64,000 bases of DNA from positions 1 to 64,000 of the forward strand of contig NBIV01000049.1 in assembly GCA_003194525.1 (NCBI GenBank), read 5' to 3'. Below, in pieces: positions 42,568-53,613 of this stretch (positions are counted from its first letter, which is position 1; each line of letters starts with the position of its first letter). The notes beneath the pieces are model-generated. The model was given only the letters and a program-made list of their open reading frames with translations. It had not been told where the DNA came from and ran no database searches. The translations under genes were made by a program, and so were the position numbers. This stretch comes from Gracilariopsis chorda (lineage: Eukaryota; Rhodophyta; Florideophyceae; Gracilariales; Gracilariaceae).

Positions 42568-42876
42568 GGCGACGATGTAAAGAAGAGAGGACGGTAACGG
42601 CTAAAACTGTGCTGTTAAGGTGCAGAAAGCCGTCAAGTCTGCATCGTGAGCCGTCGCACGCTCTGAATTGCCCCGATTTTGAAAGCTTGCTAATCTGTGC
42701 CCTCGGCAGTTGAGCGTGTTCTAATCCGTGTTCGCATGAAAAATGCGAGTACACAAATGCTCTCTTCCTAATACGTGGTATCATTGCTGGCAATTTTTTC
42801 ATGGACTTTGTGTGCGACACAAAATGCTAATCAGGAATAACCCAATCATCGGTATTCAAAAATGGAAAAAAGTCTC

Positions 42877-45692
42877 CCTACCTTTGAACAGTTGTTTTCT
42901 AGTGTCTATCGGACCGCTGACCTCATATGAGGTCAAAACAATCAACTTTAAGTTTAATTTTAGTTATTTTGATCGGAATGTTTTGCCTTTTGTAGTCCGT
43001 ATAAGTTATGCAACATGTTTTTGTATAGCAAAAATTCTAAGCTTCTGTTGTTTATGCTAGGTGAGAAGCAGAAACTTAAGACAACCAAATGGGTTTATAG
43101 AGATGTGCTTGTGAAATATGGCTAATTTACTACAGAGCTTCAGAAAACCGGCTTTTTTGATATCAAAAACGTACTTTTGATTCAAAAACACCGTTTCTGA
43201 CGCGTGTATGAAAGGTTCAAAACCTTCAAAAAATAATCATTTGGCAACATTACATCCGGGCGGATAGACACTAGATATGTTTGCAGCATATTCTCGAAGC
43301 AATTGTTTTACACGTTTCGAGATTCATACGTGTAGTTAGCATTAGAAAACAAAATATTGTCATTCGAGCTGGAAATCACTATTTCTACCCACGTATATCA
43401 AATCTCCTTAGTGATTTCAACACCTCAGTACTGAAAGTGTTACGTCACACCGGTACTAGACCATTCCGGACGTCACGGATAGCCTGATTGTTGGCGCTGC
43501 CGATCGTCGTGACTCCGCACTGCATGACGTCGGCGTCGGACATTTCTCAGAACCGACGATTTCCTGATGCTTGATCCTAACGGCAATTACTGTAAAACTA
43601 TGAATACCGAAGGAGCTAACCTACCTATATTGCCATTTCGGATCGTGTGAGCCGTCTTGATGTGCATACGAACCGTCGTGCTTATCTACAACAGTCCGTC
43701 TCCATAAGTTATATACATGATTCTGTAGACGCCATCCTATGACATACAAACTGCTTCTCAAGAAGTTGTTTTACAAGAAACGAACACAATAAATACATTC
43801 ATACAAATACACTCAATAGTACAAAACACTCGCCAAATGTGCTGCCGATACCGTAGTAACTTGCAAACGGAAGTGACCAACGGGCTTAAGGCCCAAAAAA
43901 CCATCTCAGAAATTCGCGGTTACGTCTATGCATCCTCCTTTTGCGTCGGCGATACGAGCGAGTTTCCCGGAACCAGCTGTGAAGTATCACTAAGATGCGT
44001 TTGTTTCGCTTCCTCCTTCGTTTTCTTTGCTGCCTGCGCTTCCTTTTCAGCATGAGGAGTTTGTGTAGCAGATCCATAACGTTTTGAACTACAAACGGCT
44101 TCTGAACAGAAGAGTATAGGGGTTGCACTTTCGCAAACAAATCACTTCCCCTCGCGAGAAGTGTTCGTTGATCTAGTTAAGGAGGTGGAAAGACGTTGAT
44201 GGCTCGAAGACGTGACTTGACAGGCGGCGGCGACGTGATATGGCGGCACTCTTAATGGCCACGCTCCCGAGAATGCCACGAAAACGGTAGTTGTTCTGGA
44301 GTTTGCTTGAGAGGGGCTCGATTTTGATGCCAGGCACAAACTCCGTTCAGATATTACGTTCACAAATGATATTGTTCGACAACAGCAAGAATAAGAACAA
44401 CAGGCCAGAGAAAGCTCGCAATTGTTCGTTAGGGATGATAGACGATGATAGCGGAAGGCGGGGGAGGCATGCTCGTCTGAGCTGAGGTGGCCTGTGGCTT
44501 AAATACCGTAGACGACGGGCTGGAACGAGGCTTTGCTGAACAGAGGGGCAAAGAAAGCCAGAAGACTCTATTTTGCTCGTTGTCTGCCAACTCCGAGGGT
44601 AGTGAGGATTCCTAATTTTTGGCCCTTAATGCCAAGATTGAATACACGGGCCTACTCGCTTGGAGGTAGTGCATTGTCGCCCGGTGATAATTGGGTATGC
44701 GAAAGCCTGAGGTAGTTTAACGGCGAGTTCACCAAGATGAGCAAGTACACATGGAAGCTCATGAATGGGCTGGTGGAGGTGTGCAATCGCATTGGGATGC
44801 ATTTCTGATACATGAGTTTGGGAAATGGCTTTGAAGATAAGGCGTGGAAGGCAAACTGGAAGGGTGCCAAATATTCGTGTATGAAGGTCTTCAGGGTTCG
44901 TCCTTACTACTATAGGGAAGTTCGGAGTATTGATGGACGTGTTCCATGAGACTCAACGGATTTCAATTCTAAGTTAGCAACCGTTTAGGCTTACATGTTT
45001 TGTTATGTTTTATGCAGTGGCGTCCTCTTGCCCATGGCAGTTCGTTTCTTTAGCGGCCGCAACTCCCAATGAATTATACATAGACAACCATTTAATAGAG
45101 CTACGAATCTGTGATACGATTCATACTTGTTCGCTGGCTTTCTGATTTCAGTTGTTTCACCTTTTCTGTGTTTGACTTATCTCGTAAGGTACAACATGGG
45201 GCGTATATCCAGGAGCTTCCATCCGCGGTTGATACAACACAAAGAGCGCCAACAAGCTCGGTTGCACATGTATTCCGCAAAGAGGTCTTCACGAAGGGCT
45301 ATTCCCTATCTGATTCGAGTGGCTCAACGTGCTGCGACGGATCCACTCAAGAGCCGTCGGCGAAGAGTAAGGGTGAGAATGGAGTCGTCAGTGGATAGCG
45401 ACGAAGAAAAGGAGAGAAAACAAGATCTACGTGTAGAGTGCTAACTAGATCAACCTTACCGGGTTGTAAGCAGGTCCAACTGGACGCTTGTCGGGACACA
45501 ATGTCTTGTAAAAAGACGTGGCGCTTCATGGCAGCGACACTTGGGAGCCGCGTATCCAATCGTAAGCGACACCGTCGTGTAACCAGAACTCCGCACAGTC
45601 TTGTCTTTGTTCCCGGGTATCCCACGAGTAACCATTTACTGTTTCACTCTTAACCCTCCGTATCCTGCGACAGCTATCCCCAGTTCGTCCCA
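42877..45692. other. Intergenic region, no supported gene
   Basis: About 2.8 kb with only short frames. A 105-codon plus-strand frame at 45127-45444 starts hydrophobic and turns Arg-rich, but has no known motif. Another at 43837-44055 is similar. No RNA gene or repeat was recognised. Confidence 0.4.
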
Positions 45693-47237
45693 ATGTGTGA
45701 TCCCGGTCCGTCTTCGCTCCCCGAGGACGGCCGCCACTCCGTAGCCATAGTCGGCGCCGGACTGGCCGGCCTCTCCGCCGCGAGCCGTCTCCGTCTCCGC
45801 CACGGCATCCATGCCACGCTTTTCGAGGCACAGAGTCGACCCGGTGGACGAGTCCTCTCCCGTCAACTTCAGCACTGTGGTCACGAATTCGTAATTGACC
45901 TCGGCGCCACCTGGTGGCACGGCACTCACGGGAATGCCGCTTATGAACTCGTCTTTGAGAACGCTTTGCGCCGTGACGCCCCGCGGAAGGAGGAGGAAAG
46001 TGATTGTTGGAATGAGGGAGATCGCGCGTTGTTGTTCTCCACGTCGGCTATCGTTGTCGACTTCAACTCTCATGTCCGAACAAGTCGAATACATCCGCGA
46101 CTTTCTTTGTCCGTCGCAAGAGCATATGACCGTGCGATAGGGGCTTTGTCTAACGTTGACTCTCACCCTCTTAAAACCGGTGACAACGACCGATCCATGC
46201 GAGACACACTGGAGCGGTCTGTCAATTACGACGCGCTGCCTGACTTCGAGAGGTGTGTGTTCCAAACTCTTGATAACTTGGAGTGTTGTTGGAATGGATG
46301 CAGTAACTCCACCAGAGACATGTCCACTCACCGTAGTAGTCAGTATATCACGCTTCCCGGTGACAACGTTCGACCCCAACATACTGGCATGACCGTCGTA
46401 GTAGATAAGCTACTCTCCTCCTTGCAACCCGCTCAAATCCTCTACAATAAGTCCGTAACCTCTGTACACTGGCAGCACGAACAAGGTCCCCATCTTCACT
46501 TTTCCGACTGTTCCCTCCGTAAAGCGCGTGCGGTTTTGTGGACGCCCAGTCTAAACGTCACCAAACAAGCGGTGAAACAACAGCTCTTCCGCCCGCAGTT
46601 GCCGCAATTCAAGTTGAAGCACTTGGAGCAAAGGGGTCAAGGAGTTGTGGAAAAGGTTTTCGTCTTACTGGAAACTCATCTTCTCGACTTTGTATCCGAC
46701 GCAGCTGTACCCATCATTTGGCTCCCAGCGCCTCCCCCTGCGACGCTATCGTGCGCAGCCTGGTGCAAGGGTGCGTTTGCCATTCTCCACAGCGCTGAGA
46801 AACGGCTCGTGTCCTTCTGGCTTAACGGGGACCCGGCACTTGAGCTGTCACAGCTCTCAGAGAAGCAGGCTTTGGAACAAGTATCCTCGTTTCTCAGTCT
46901 CGTATGCGATCAGAAAGTATCCGTCACCAGTGTAATACGTTCAAACTGGTGTTGCAATCCTTTTGTTTTGGGTAGTTATTCGTACCCCCGCCTTGGATGT
47001 TCGCTAGAATCTGTTGATCGGCTTGCAGACCCTTTGCCTTCGTTGGAGAAACCTGTGCTGTGTTTTGCTGGTGAGGGTACTCATCCCCATTTTTACTCCA
47101 CCGTGCATGGTGCCATTGAATCGGGATATAGAGAAGCTGATCGTATTGCGGCTTTTCTTACTCGCACCCCTGACGTTGGTCCTACCGCAACTGATACACC
47201 TCGGAGACAAGAGAAAGCTCTAACTTCTGATACCTGA
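45693..47237 (+). CDS. FAD-dependent amine oxidase (polyamine oxidase-like)
   Basis: An intact 514-aa single-exon frame from ATG 45693. The N-terminal dinucleotide-binding fold is clear: HSVAIVGAGLAGLSAASRL (GxGxxG, residues 16-34), then the acidic strand end FEAQSRPGGRV. The early substrate-domain motif DLGATWWHG follows. The C-terminus has the second FAD-binding motif LCFAGEGTHPHFYSTVHGAIESG (about 461-483). Length matches plant and algal polyamine oxidases and the amine-oxidase part of LSD1-type enzymes. No SWIRM domain is present, which favours polyamine oxidation over histone demethylation. No signal peptide is evident. It is the only undamaged non-transposon gene in the window; the exact substrate is not readable from sequence. 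Confidence 0.9.
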   Translation: MCDPGPSSLPEDGRHSVAIVGAGLAGLSAASRLRLRHGIHATLFEAQSRPGGRVLSRQLQHCGHEFVIDLGATWWHGTHGNAAYELVFENALRRDAPRKEEESDCWNEGDRALLFSTSAIVVDFNSHVRTSRIHPRLSLSVARAYDRAIGALSNVDSHPLKTGDNDRSMRDTLERSVNYDALPDFERCVFQTLDNLECCWNGCSNSTRDMSTHRSSQYITLPGDNVRPQHTGMTVVVDKLLSSLQPAQILYNKSVTSVHWQHEQGPHLHFSDCSLRKARAVLWTPSLNVTKQAVKQQLFRPQLPQFKLKHLEQRGQGVVEKVFVLLETHLLDFVSDAAVPIIWLPAPPPATLSCAAWCKGAFAILHSAEKRLVSFWLNGDPALELSQLSEKQALEQVSSFLSLVCDQKVSVTSVIRSNWCCNPFVLGSYSYPRLGCSLESVDRLADPLPSLEKPVLCFAGEGTHPHFYSTVHGAIESGYREADRIAAFLTRTPDVGPTATDTPRRQEKALTSDT

Positions 47238-48398
47238 GATCATTTTTATCAGCAGCGAGGCAGGACACAATCTCCTCGTTCTTAACGCTTGGGACTCGTG
47301 AAAGACGAACGGACATGCAACGCCATTTCCGGTGGAAGAAATGTTGTTCTTAGGGTCTGTGCATTTAGCAACTCTTAACCTGATTTTACGACACTCTTTT
47401 CTTCGGGACGAGACATAGCTCTACAGAGTCCTATTTAAAGGGGTGAGGTCGAGTGTCGGCACAGGTCAGCTGCCTCTGCGTGCTCTATTGCGTGTCAGCT
47501 CTCCTCCAAAAGCGCGGGAGGAGAGTTGTCTACCTATCACTCTAAGAATAATGACCATTCTACAATACAGCGGTCATAAACGTCCTTTCCCGAAAGGTTC
47601 CGGGTAGGAGAGTTCACCAATAATATCAGAAACCCTCTTTCTGATGTGCTATTGCGTACTTCGTCGTCACTCCACTCGCTGTCAGATCGTACTCAAAGCG
47701 GAGTGCTTTGTAAGAAATTGTTGTTGCAGTGCAGGCGGGATTCCAAGGCGTTGTGCTTTCTTCAACAAAGCTGTCGCGAGGCAGCCGGAGATTCGAAGCA
47801 GATACCGTCCACGGTTTGTCTGGAGGCCAACAATGTTGACCAACTTACGGATCGAGTTTATGATGCCGACTTCTGCGCCCTAGAATCAATAAACGAGACC
47901 GGCAGTGGCTTGAATAGAATACCCTCTGAGTAAGGGGTTACCTTAAACGCCGCAGATCGTAACCACACTTTCAAAATGGACCGAACGTAATCCAAACCAG
48001 TCAGACCTGCTTTTCATTCCAGTTTGTCAAGTCCACTCCTAAAACTGTAGAGCGGTTGCAATGTGTTGCATCTGACAAGTAACTGGCTCATGCCGAGCAG
48101 TCAGTACCTTGTTCACTATGGACTGGATCTGCAGGACAATCTACAACGCGCCTTTCGTGCTAGCAGCTGCGGCCGGGCTTTTCTAGGGCTCGCTTAGCCT
48201 TGCACTGATCGCTTTGCCGTGCACTGATCGCTTAGCCGTTCGGTGAATCCTTCATCTACGCCGTGTTAAGATAATATTTGACGGAGCATGGTTCGGTACA
48301 AATCACTGTTGATTTGCTGTGAATCGATCGCAGTCCAACGCTGGACTTTTTCATGACTGACTGCGGTAGCCTTGGTGACCGTTTACCGTTGGGTAACC
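47238..48398. other. Intergenic region, no supported gene
   Basis: About 1.2 kb downstream of the amine oxidase up to the target duplication of copia G. Small plus-strand frames near 47644-47933 are Cys/Arg-rich without motif. A short direct repeat with TTGCACTGATCGCTT-like wording (near 48200-48235) is the only structure seen. Confidence 0.4.
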
Positions 48399-48403
48399 CT
48401 TAC

Positions 48404-48617
48404 TGTGAAAGGTTGTGGAGGGTGTTCATTCCTCCGGCCGGTGGTGCTCGGGTCAGCGCCGCCGGCCGCTCTTTATAGTCCTACAATTCTAATTAAAATG
48501 TACGTAATTAGGAGAGGTCTGCATTTGTAATCAAGAGAGTTGGACAAGATTACAAATGCAACTGACACTAAATTACAACAGCCGATAGTGCAGCCGTACA
48601 AATTGCGTGTCCTCACA
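48404..48617 (-). repeat. 3' LTR of copia G
   Basis: 214 bp; on the minus strand it starts TGTGAGGACACGC and ends CCTTTCACA. A TATA element (GACTATAAAG on the minus strand, 48471-48480) is present. Confidence 0.95.
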
Positions 48618-48858
48618 CTGTCCCTCGCAAACAACTCTAAAGCTATTTGCGCATCATTAATGCCACCGTTAAAAACCTAAATATCAGCAAAAACCATATA
48701 GGATAAAAAGCTGCATAGTTAGGAAAAGGTATAGCAATGTAATACTTATCTAAGTCCAAAATAGTGTTTTCAAGAACAGATAATCTGGATAAAACGCATA
48801 GAAACAAAAACAAAACAAGAAACAAACAAAAAAAGATTGGTCAATAAATGTTCAACAG

Positions 48859-51800
48859 TTATTGTAGTCCGCACAAAACAGAAAGTTGGTATAAGCTTTC
48901 TCGGTTAGCAGCTTTTGTCATTATGTCAGCCGGCTGGGAATCAGTTCTGATCTCAAGTATTTTCAGCATTCCAGACTTCACAAGGTCTTTGACATGATGG
49001 TATTTCAGAGAAATATGTTTGTTTCTCTCAGACGTTTTCGAAGTCTTCGCAATAGAGTTTGCCGTAGAACTGTCTGTATAGATACAGACGGGATACATTC
49101 CGATAGGCTCTTCTTGCAGAATTTGGCAATGATGAAGCTCCCAAAATAGTCTTCGGATCCAAGTCACTAACTTAGCGCAATACGATAAAGCAACGTATTC
49201 AGCTTCTCCCGAAGACAAAGCCACGATTGTCTGTTTCTTGCTAGTCCATAGGATTGGAGCATCGTTGACTTTGATCAGTACTCCCGTCGTTGACTTCCTT
49301 GTTTCTCGGCATCCTGCCCAGTCCGCATCGCAAAAACCTTCCAAAGGTGATACACTGGTTGCGGGAAAGTGCATACAAAGGTTCTTTGTTCCCTTTAAAT
49401 ATCTAAGCACTCGCTTTGCCAAAGCTAAGTGCCTTAAACAAGGTTTATGAACCTGTCTCGCCAGCATTGAAGCTGCAAACATGACGTCTGGTCTAGAAGC
49501 CACGGCTAGATACATCAGTTGTCCTACCAGTTTCCGATATTTCCGGTGGAGTGGAGGAGGCAGCTTCTGTTCCTGTTCGCTTGTACCCATGATAGAGTAG
49601 CCATGGTGCAACGGTGTTTGCACAGGGTTTGCGTTTCCGAGGTTATATTCTCGTAGCAGCTTATCCACATACGTTTCCTGACTAACCTTGATGCCATGTC
49701 TGTCCCGACTGAGATGAAGTCCGACGAATGATTTGGCTTCTCCCAATAGTTTCACTTGAAAACGTCTCTTCATTTCGGCTTTAAAGTCGTCCAGAAGAGA
49801 CCTCGAGTCAGACGACATCAATATGTCGTCCACAACGATGACGAGGATCAGTATCCCACTGCTTGATCGATATATATAGAGACGGTAGTCCGTTTTCGAT
49901 TGACGGAATTGCAGTGTGATCAACGTCGTGTGTAGAAACGATCCCCAGATCTGTCCAGCCTGCTTTGCCCCGTATAATGATTTCAGCAGTAGACATACTT
50001 TTCCCGGAACGTATGAAGTTCCAGACGAGTTCTGGGGTTGTTCCATGATCAATGGTTCATCGAGGTCGCCGTACAGGTAGGCGTTGCTGATATCCATTGT
50101 TTCCAGCAAAAGGTCTTGCGCAGCAGCCTTTGCCAATGCCAACCTTATTGTCTCAAGTCTTGCGACTGGGGCATAAAGGTTTTCAGGGTCGTAATCGATG
50201 TACGGTTTCTGCATGTCCCCTCGCGCTACACAACGTGCCTTAGGAAGGATATCCAAAGGTTTTGCGCTGAGTTGTTTTGCCGTAAATGTCCAAAGGAATG
50301 GGATTGGATTCATTCCTGGTTTTCGGTCAATGAGCTTCCATGTTTTGCGTTCGATGAGAGCGTCATACTCTCGGTCGATTGCGTCTGCCCATTCTGGTAT
50401 TGTCCTTGCTTGGGAAAATGTCTTTGGTACTTTGTCCAGCTCACTGTTATTTGTTGAACGAGTGTGTGCCACTAGACAATGTTCCAAAGCTGAGTCCAAG
50501 TGTTCTTCATCCACTTCGTCATTACGTTCTTCTGCTTCTGTCCTGCCCAAGGACGAGAAGTCGAGAAGCTCGTTGATGGAAGGCAGTATTTTCTTGGCCA
50601 TCTTAAAGTCCCTTTGCCTCACCATGATTACTTTCTTTTGGGAAGGTATGTATACCCGATACAGTGTTTGGAAGCTCTCCATTCCAACGAAGTGGCCGTA
50701 GATGGCGCGTGGGAGTATTTTCTTGTTGGGAATGGTTTCCGACCTGTATATAAAGGCGTGGCCATCTTGTCCAAACTTCAGTAATGTATCGAACGATGGA
50801 TTTTGTCCAAACCACTCTTTGTAGGGGATTCTCATGTCGAGTCGTGAGTTTGGAAGGCGGTTTCGCAGCCAGTTTGCATGCGATATCGCTTCTTCCCATA
50901 ATTCGAGTGGTAATTTTGATGCAAAGAGCAGAGTTCTGGCCGTTTTCCATAAGTCTTGGATAATTTTCTCCGCTGCGCCGTTAGACTCATGTGCATGCGG
51001 AGGAGTGTACTCCAAGAGGATCCCGTTATCTAATGCGTAATGGATGAACTCATTAGACCTATTCTCACCAGCTCCGTCGAGGCGAACGCGGTACAAACGG
51101 TTTTGGGGTTGTTCGTTTTCTGCGAGAGCCTTGTACCAACGTATTGATTGCGTGAATTGGTCTTTCTTAGTCAGGAAGTATATTGATGATGCCCTTGTAT
51201 TGTCGTCAAGTAGTACCTGCATGTACTTTGATCCTTGTAACGAAGGTGGGGATATTGGGCCTGTGAGGTCTGTGTGTGTCAAAGCTAAGGGGTGGTTTGC
51301 CACTGAATGCAAGCGTTGGGTTGGAGATCGCCTCGATTTTGCCTCAATGCATGGACTGCAATGTATGTTTTCGATTTCCGTCGGTGGCAGGTTAGGAATT
51401 CCTGAAGATTGCGGGATTGTGCGAAGCAACCTGTCCTTGCCGGGGTGTCCGAGTTTTTCATGCCAGTCAATTGCTGTGTTTCCGGGCATGACTTGTGCGG
51501 TTTGGGCTGTCGATGGAGCGATCGGCTTTGGTAGTGGGTACAAACCGCTTTTAGCTTTGCAGCGATGAAGTTCTTTCCCGTTTTTGACGTCACTTAGGAC
51601 AAATCCATGAAAGGAGTCTTCGTTGGAAAAGGAAACGTTTGTGTGCTGTGATAAGACGTATAATGAAATAAGGTTTGAGTCAAACGAAGGTGTGTGCTTC
51701 GCAGGTAACCTTATTCCGTCTCCTACTGGCAGCATAATTGTCCCTGCTCCAACTATTTCCGATTGTCTGTCGCATGTTCGGACGGACTCATTTTCCACAG

Positions 51801-52839
51801 GCTCATAATCCCAGAAGAGGTTTCTGTCGTTTACAAACACATGAGTCGCTCCACAATCCAGCCAGGTTGTAGTTCCATTGTTCACTGAACAATATTTAGC
51901 TTCGGCAATAGCTACGAAACCTCGGGGCTGGGGGTTGCGGTTGTAGTGACTTGAGGGTTTGTTTGATCCTCCGTTGGAGTCCCAGTTCCTGTTTCCAGTA
52001 CTAGATGGTTGGTGTTTGTGTTTGTTGGCTTGGGGACCCCTGCGATGGTTTTGGTTGGGGTTGTTTTCTTTTCTCAACCGGCATTCGGAACGAATGTGAC
52101 CTAGTTTTCCACAATGCCAACATCTAATGGATTTAGACTTCCTTTTCTTCACGGAGGAAATTAAGGATGTCTTTCTCGCAGCCATGTAGGGGTGCTGTGT
52201 ATTTGGTGGTGGAGGTGCGGGGCTTGTTTGGTTTCTCGAGTCCCTGTGTTTGCGTCTGTCCATTTCTGATCTTATCAAAGAAGCAACTTGGTCATGTTCC
52301 ATATCGTTGGCGTCTGCAAGTAGTGTGATAGCCATAAGAGAGTCTGGTAGAGTTCTGAGTAAGCAAGCAGTTCTCTCCTTATCGTTGAGAGCATCTCCTA
52401 GGCGTGCCAGTTCTAGAAAGATTGTTTCCATTTCGTGGAGATGTTCAAGGATATTTCCATCGTCCTTGAAAACGAGATTGTTCAGGCGCTGTCGAAGGTT
52501 CATCTTGGTTTGGATGTTATCCTTCTTGTACGTACCCTCCAGTTTCCTCCAGACGTCCAACGCAGAACATTGTTCGCGTTCCAGTAATTCAGAAACGGCA
52601 ACTACTGGTTGTGTTCCAAGGTTTTGAACAATAATCGAACGAGCTTTTCGATCCGCATCATCCCATCGGCGGCGGGCTTGGGCTGAGCTCTCGCCTTCCA
52701 ATGGTCTGGGTTCGGTTAAGACGAAGAGAACTTGGTCAACATTCATCAAGTCCCTTATGTAGATCCTCCATGTGTAATAGTCCGAGGATCCTTTAAGGCG
52801 GGGAATAGTGCGCTTGCCTTCTTCTCTGTTCTCACTCAT
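48859..52839 (-). CDS. gag-pol: Gag-Pol polyprotein of copia G
   Basis: An intact 1326-aa frame from ATG 52837-52839. Gag (about 1-235) resembles copia UBN2-type Gag (YYTWRIYIRDLM, WRKLEGTYKKDN). The zinc knuckle CWHCGKLGHIRSEC is near residue 240. The protease motif is WLDCGATHVFV, with Cys where Ser or Thr is usual after the catalytic Asp. Integrase has the zinc domain (HEKLGHPGKDRLL...CSPCIEAK) and DDE core (THTDLTGPI, RVRLDGAGENRS, HAHESNGAAEK). RT has KSLYGAKQAGQIW and catalytic VVDDILMSS instead of YVDD. RNase H (FCDADWAGCRETRKSTTG, LSSGEAEYVAL) closes it. Gag and Pol are in one frame, so their ratio must be set after translation or by splicing. It shares close identity with copia H. 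Confidence 0.95.
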   Translation of the reverse strand: MSENREEGKRTIPRLKGSSDYYTWRIYIRDLMNVDQVLFVLTEPRPLEGESSAQARRRWDDADRKARSIIVQNLGTQPVVAVSELLEREQCSALDVWRKLEGTYKKDNIQTKMNLRQRLNNLVFKDDGNILEHLHEMETIFLELARLGDALNDKERTACLLRTLPDSLMAITLLADANDMEHDQVASLIRSEMDRRKHRDSRNQTSPAPPPPNTQHPYMAARKTSLISSVKKRKSKSIRCWHCGKLGHIRSECRLRKENNPNQNHRRGPQANKHKHQPSSTGNRNWDSNGGSNKPSSHYNRNPQPRGFVAIAEAKYCSVNNGTTTWLDCGATHVFVNDRNLFWDYEPVENESVRTCDRQSEIVGAGTIMLPVGDGIRLPAKHTPSFDSNLISLYVLSQHTNVSFSNEDSFHGFVLSDVKNGKELHRCKAKSGLYPLPKPIAPSTAQTAQVMPGNTAIDWHEKLGHPGKDRLLRTIPQSSGIPNLPPTEIENIHCSPCIEAKSRRSPTQRLHSVANHPLALTHTDLTGPISPPSLQGSKYMQVLLDDNTRASSIYFLTKKDQFTQSIRWYKALAENEQPQNRLYRVRLDGAGENRSNEFIHYALDNGILLEYTPPHAHESNGAAEKIIQDLWKTARTLLFASKLPLELWEEAISHANWLRNRLPNSRLDMRIPYKEWFGQNPSFDTLLKFGQDGHAFIYRSETIPNKKILPRAIYGHFVGMESFQTLYRVYIPSQKKVIMVRQRDFKMAKKILPSINELLDFSSLGRTEAEERNDEVDEEHLDSALEHCLVAHTRSTNNSELDKVPKTFSQARTIPEWADAIDREYDALIERKTWKLIDRKPGMNPIPFLWTFTAKQLSAKPLDILPKARCVARGDMQKPYIDYDPENLYAPVARLETIRLALAKAAAQDLLLETMDISNAYLYGDLDEPLIMEQPQNSSGTSYVPGKVCLLLKSLYGAKQAGQIWGSFLHTTLITLQFRQSKTDYRLYIYRSSSGILILVIVVDDILMSSDSRSLLDDFKAEMKRRFQVKLLGEAKSFVGLHLSRDRHGIKVSQETYVDKLLREYNLGNANPVQTPLHHGYSIMGTSEQEQKLPPPLHRKYRKLVGQLMYLAVASRPDVMFAASMLARQVHKPCLRHLALAKRVLRYLKGTKNLCMHFPATSVSPLEGFCDADWAGCRETRKSTTGVLIKVNDAPILWTSKKQTIVALSSGEAEYVALSYCAKLVTWIRRLFWELHHCQILQEEPIGMYPVCIYTDSSTANSIAKTSKTSERNKHISLKYHHVKDLVKSGMLKILEIRTDSQPADIMTKAANRESLYQLSVLCGLQ

Positions 52840-52870
52840 GTTGATGCCTTGTGAGTAGAGAAAGAGTGAA

Positions 52871-52946
52871 TTGACCTCTGGTTATCGAGGTACCTTTTGT
52901 TAGTCTGCTTGACCTCTGGCTAGCGAGGTACCTTTTATTAGTCTTC
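52871..52946 (-). repeat. Tandem 38-bp repeat in the leader of copia G
   Basis: Two copies (52871-52908 and 52909-52946) differ at a few bases. Each contains an ACCTC/GAGGT inverted repeat with an 8-base loop. They lie 32 bp upstream of the ATG in transcript sense, so they would form paired hairpins in the 5' leader. Confidence 0.8.
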
Positions 52947-53595
52947 CTTCGAGCGGGCGCACTGACAGGAGAAACTACCTCCGCTACCCTAAGGGTTCAA
53001 CCCCTGGAACCGGGTCACACTCTCCCGGTGAGTCGCTTTGATCTGCCTGCTAAGCTTCTCGCGAAAAGAAGCAAAGTGCCTTGAATCCTTACGAAGCTTC
53101 CAAGGGAGGTTACTAACTGAAGATAAGTTTTCACCAGTTGACCCCTTCTGGCCTCTTGCAGGAATGCTGCGCGGCGTTCTGCGGAGCGATAGGTTGAAGG
53201 AGATAGTACAAAACTCCACCGGCGTATGCGGTAGCTTGGGCCAAACGACGACACACCGTGTCACCACTAGCAGACAGAGCCTCCCCCAGCAGAGCCGGTT
53301 ATCCGGAAGGAATGTCAAATCTAGCAGATTACTTCAAGTGCCCAATCGATTCCCGTACCGGTGCTCAGCTTGCAAGCTACCACGCCTTTATCCGTTCGAC
53401 GAAAAGAGATGAAAAAAAGAAGAAAAACAAATACCACAAAGATACAAGATGAAAAAAAAAAGCCGTTTATCAGCGAGAAGAGAAAGGTTGTATGTTGATG
53501 CTTCCGTGGGTCCAAGGAATGGTTCGGTACAGAGCGTTGCGGAGCGCCGGTTGAAGGTTGGTCAGCGGTTGTCGAGGGGAGAGGCGGCGGGGAGG

Positions 53596-53613
53596 GTTGA
53601 GCGAGTGCTACCA
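53596..53613 (-). promoter_or_regulatory. Primer binding site of copia G
   Basis: TGGTAGCACTCGCTCAAC on the minus strand directly follows the 5' LTR. The TGGTAGC start matches priming by initiator tRNA-Met, as in Ty1; the remaining bases need the host tRNA for proof. Element H has TGGTAGCATCGCTC at the same place. Confidence 0.75.

Larger units (their letters stand above)
39839..42876. mobile_element. PIF/Harbinger element F
   Basis: About 3.0 kb between imperfect terminal inverted repeats at 39839-39897 and 42828-42876. Both begin GAGAC, pass a TTTTTTC block and end TGGGT..TTCCTGATTA when read inward. Inside are two convergent genes, a DUF6818/Myb-like protein and a HARBI1-type transposase, the layout also seen in element E. 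The exact outer ends and the 3-bp target duplication were not resolved. Confidence 0.75.

Noticed and set aside
45127-45444. 105-codon gene with hydrophobic start and basic tail
   Set aside because: No recognisable motif, several competing frames, and no promoter evidence.
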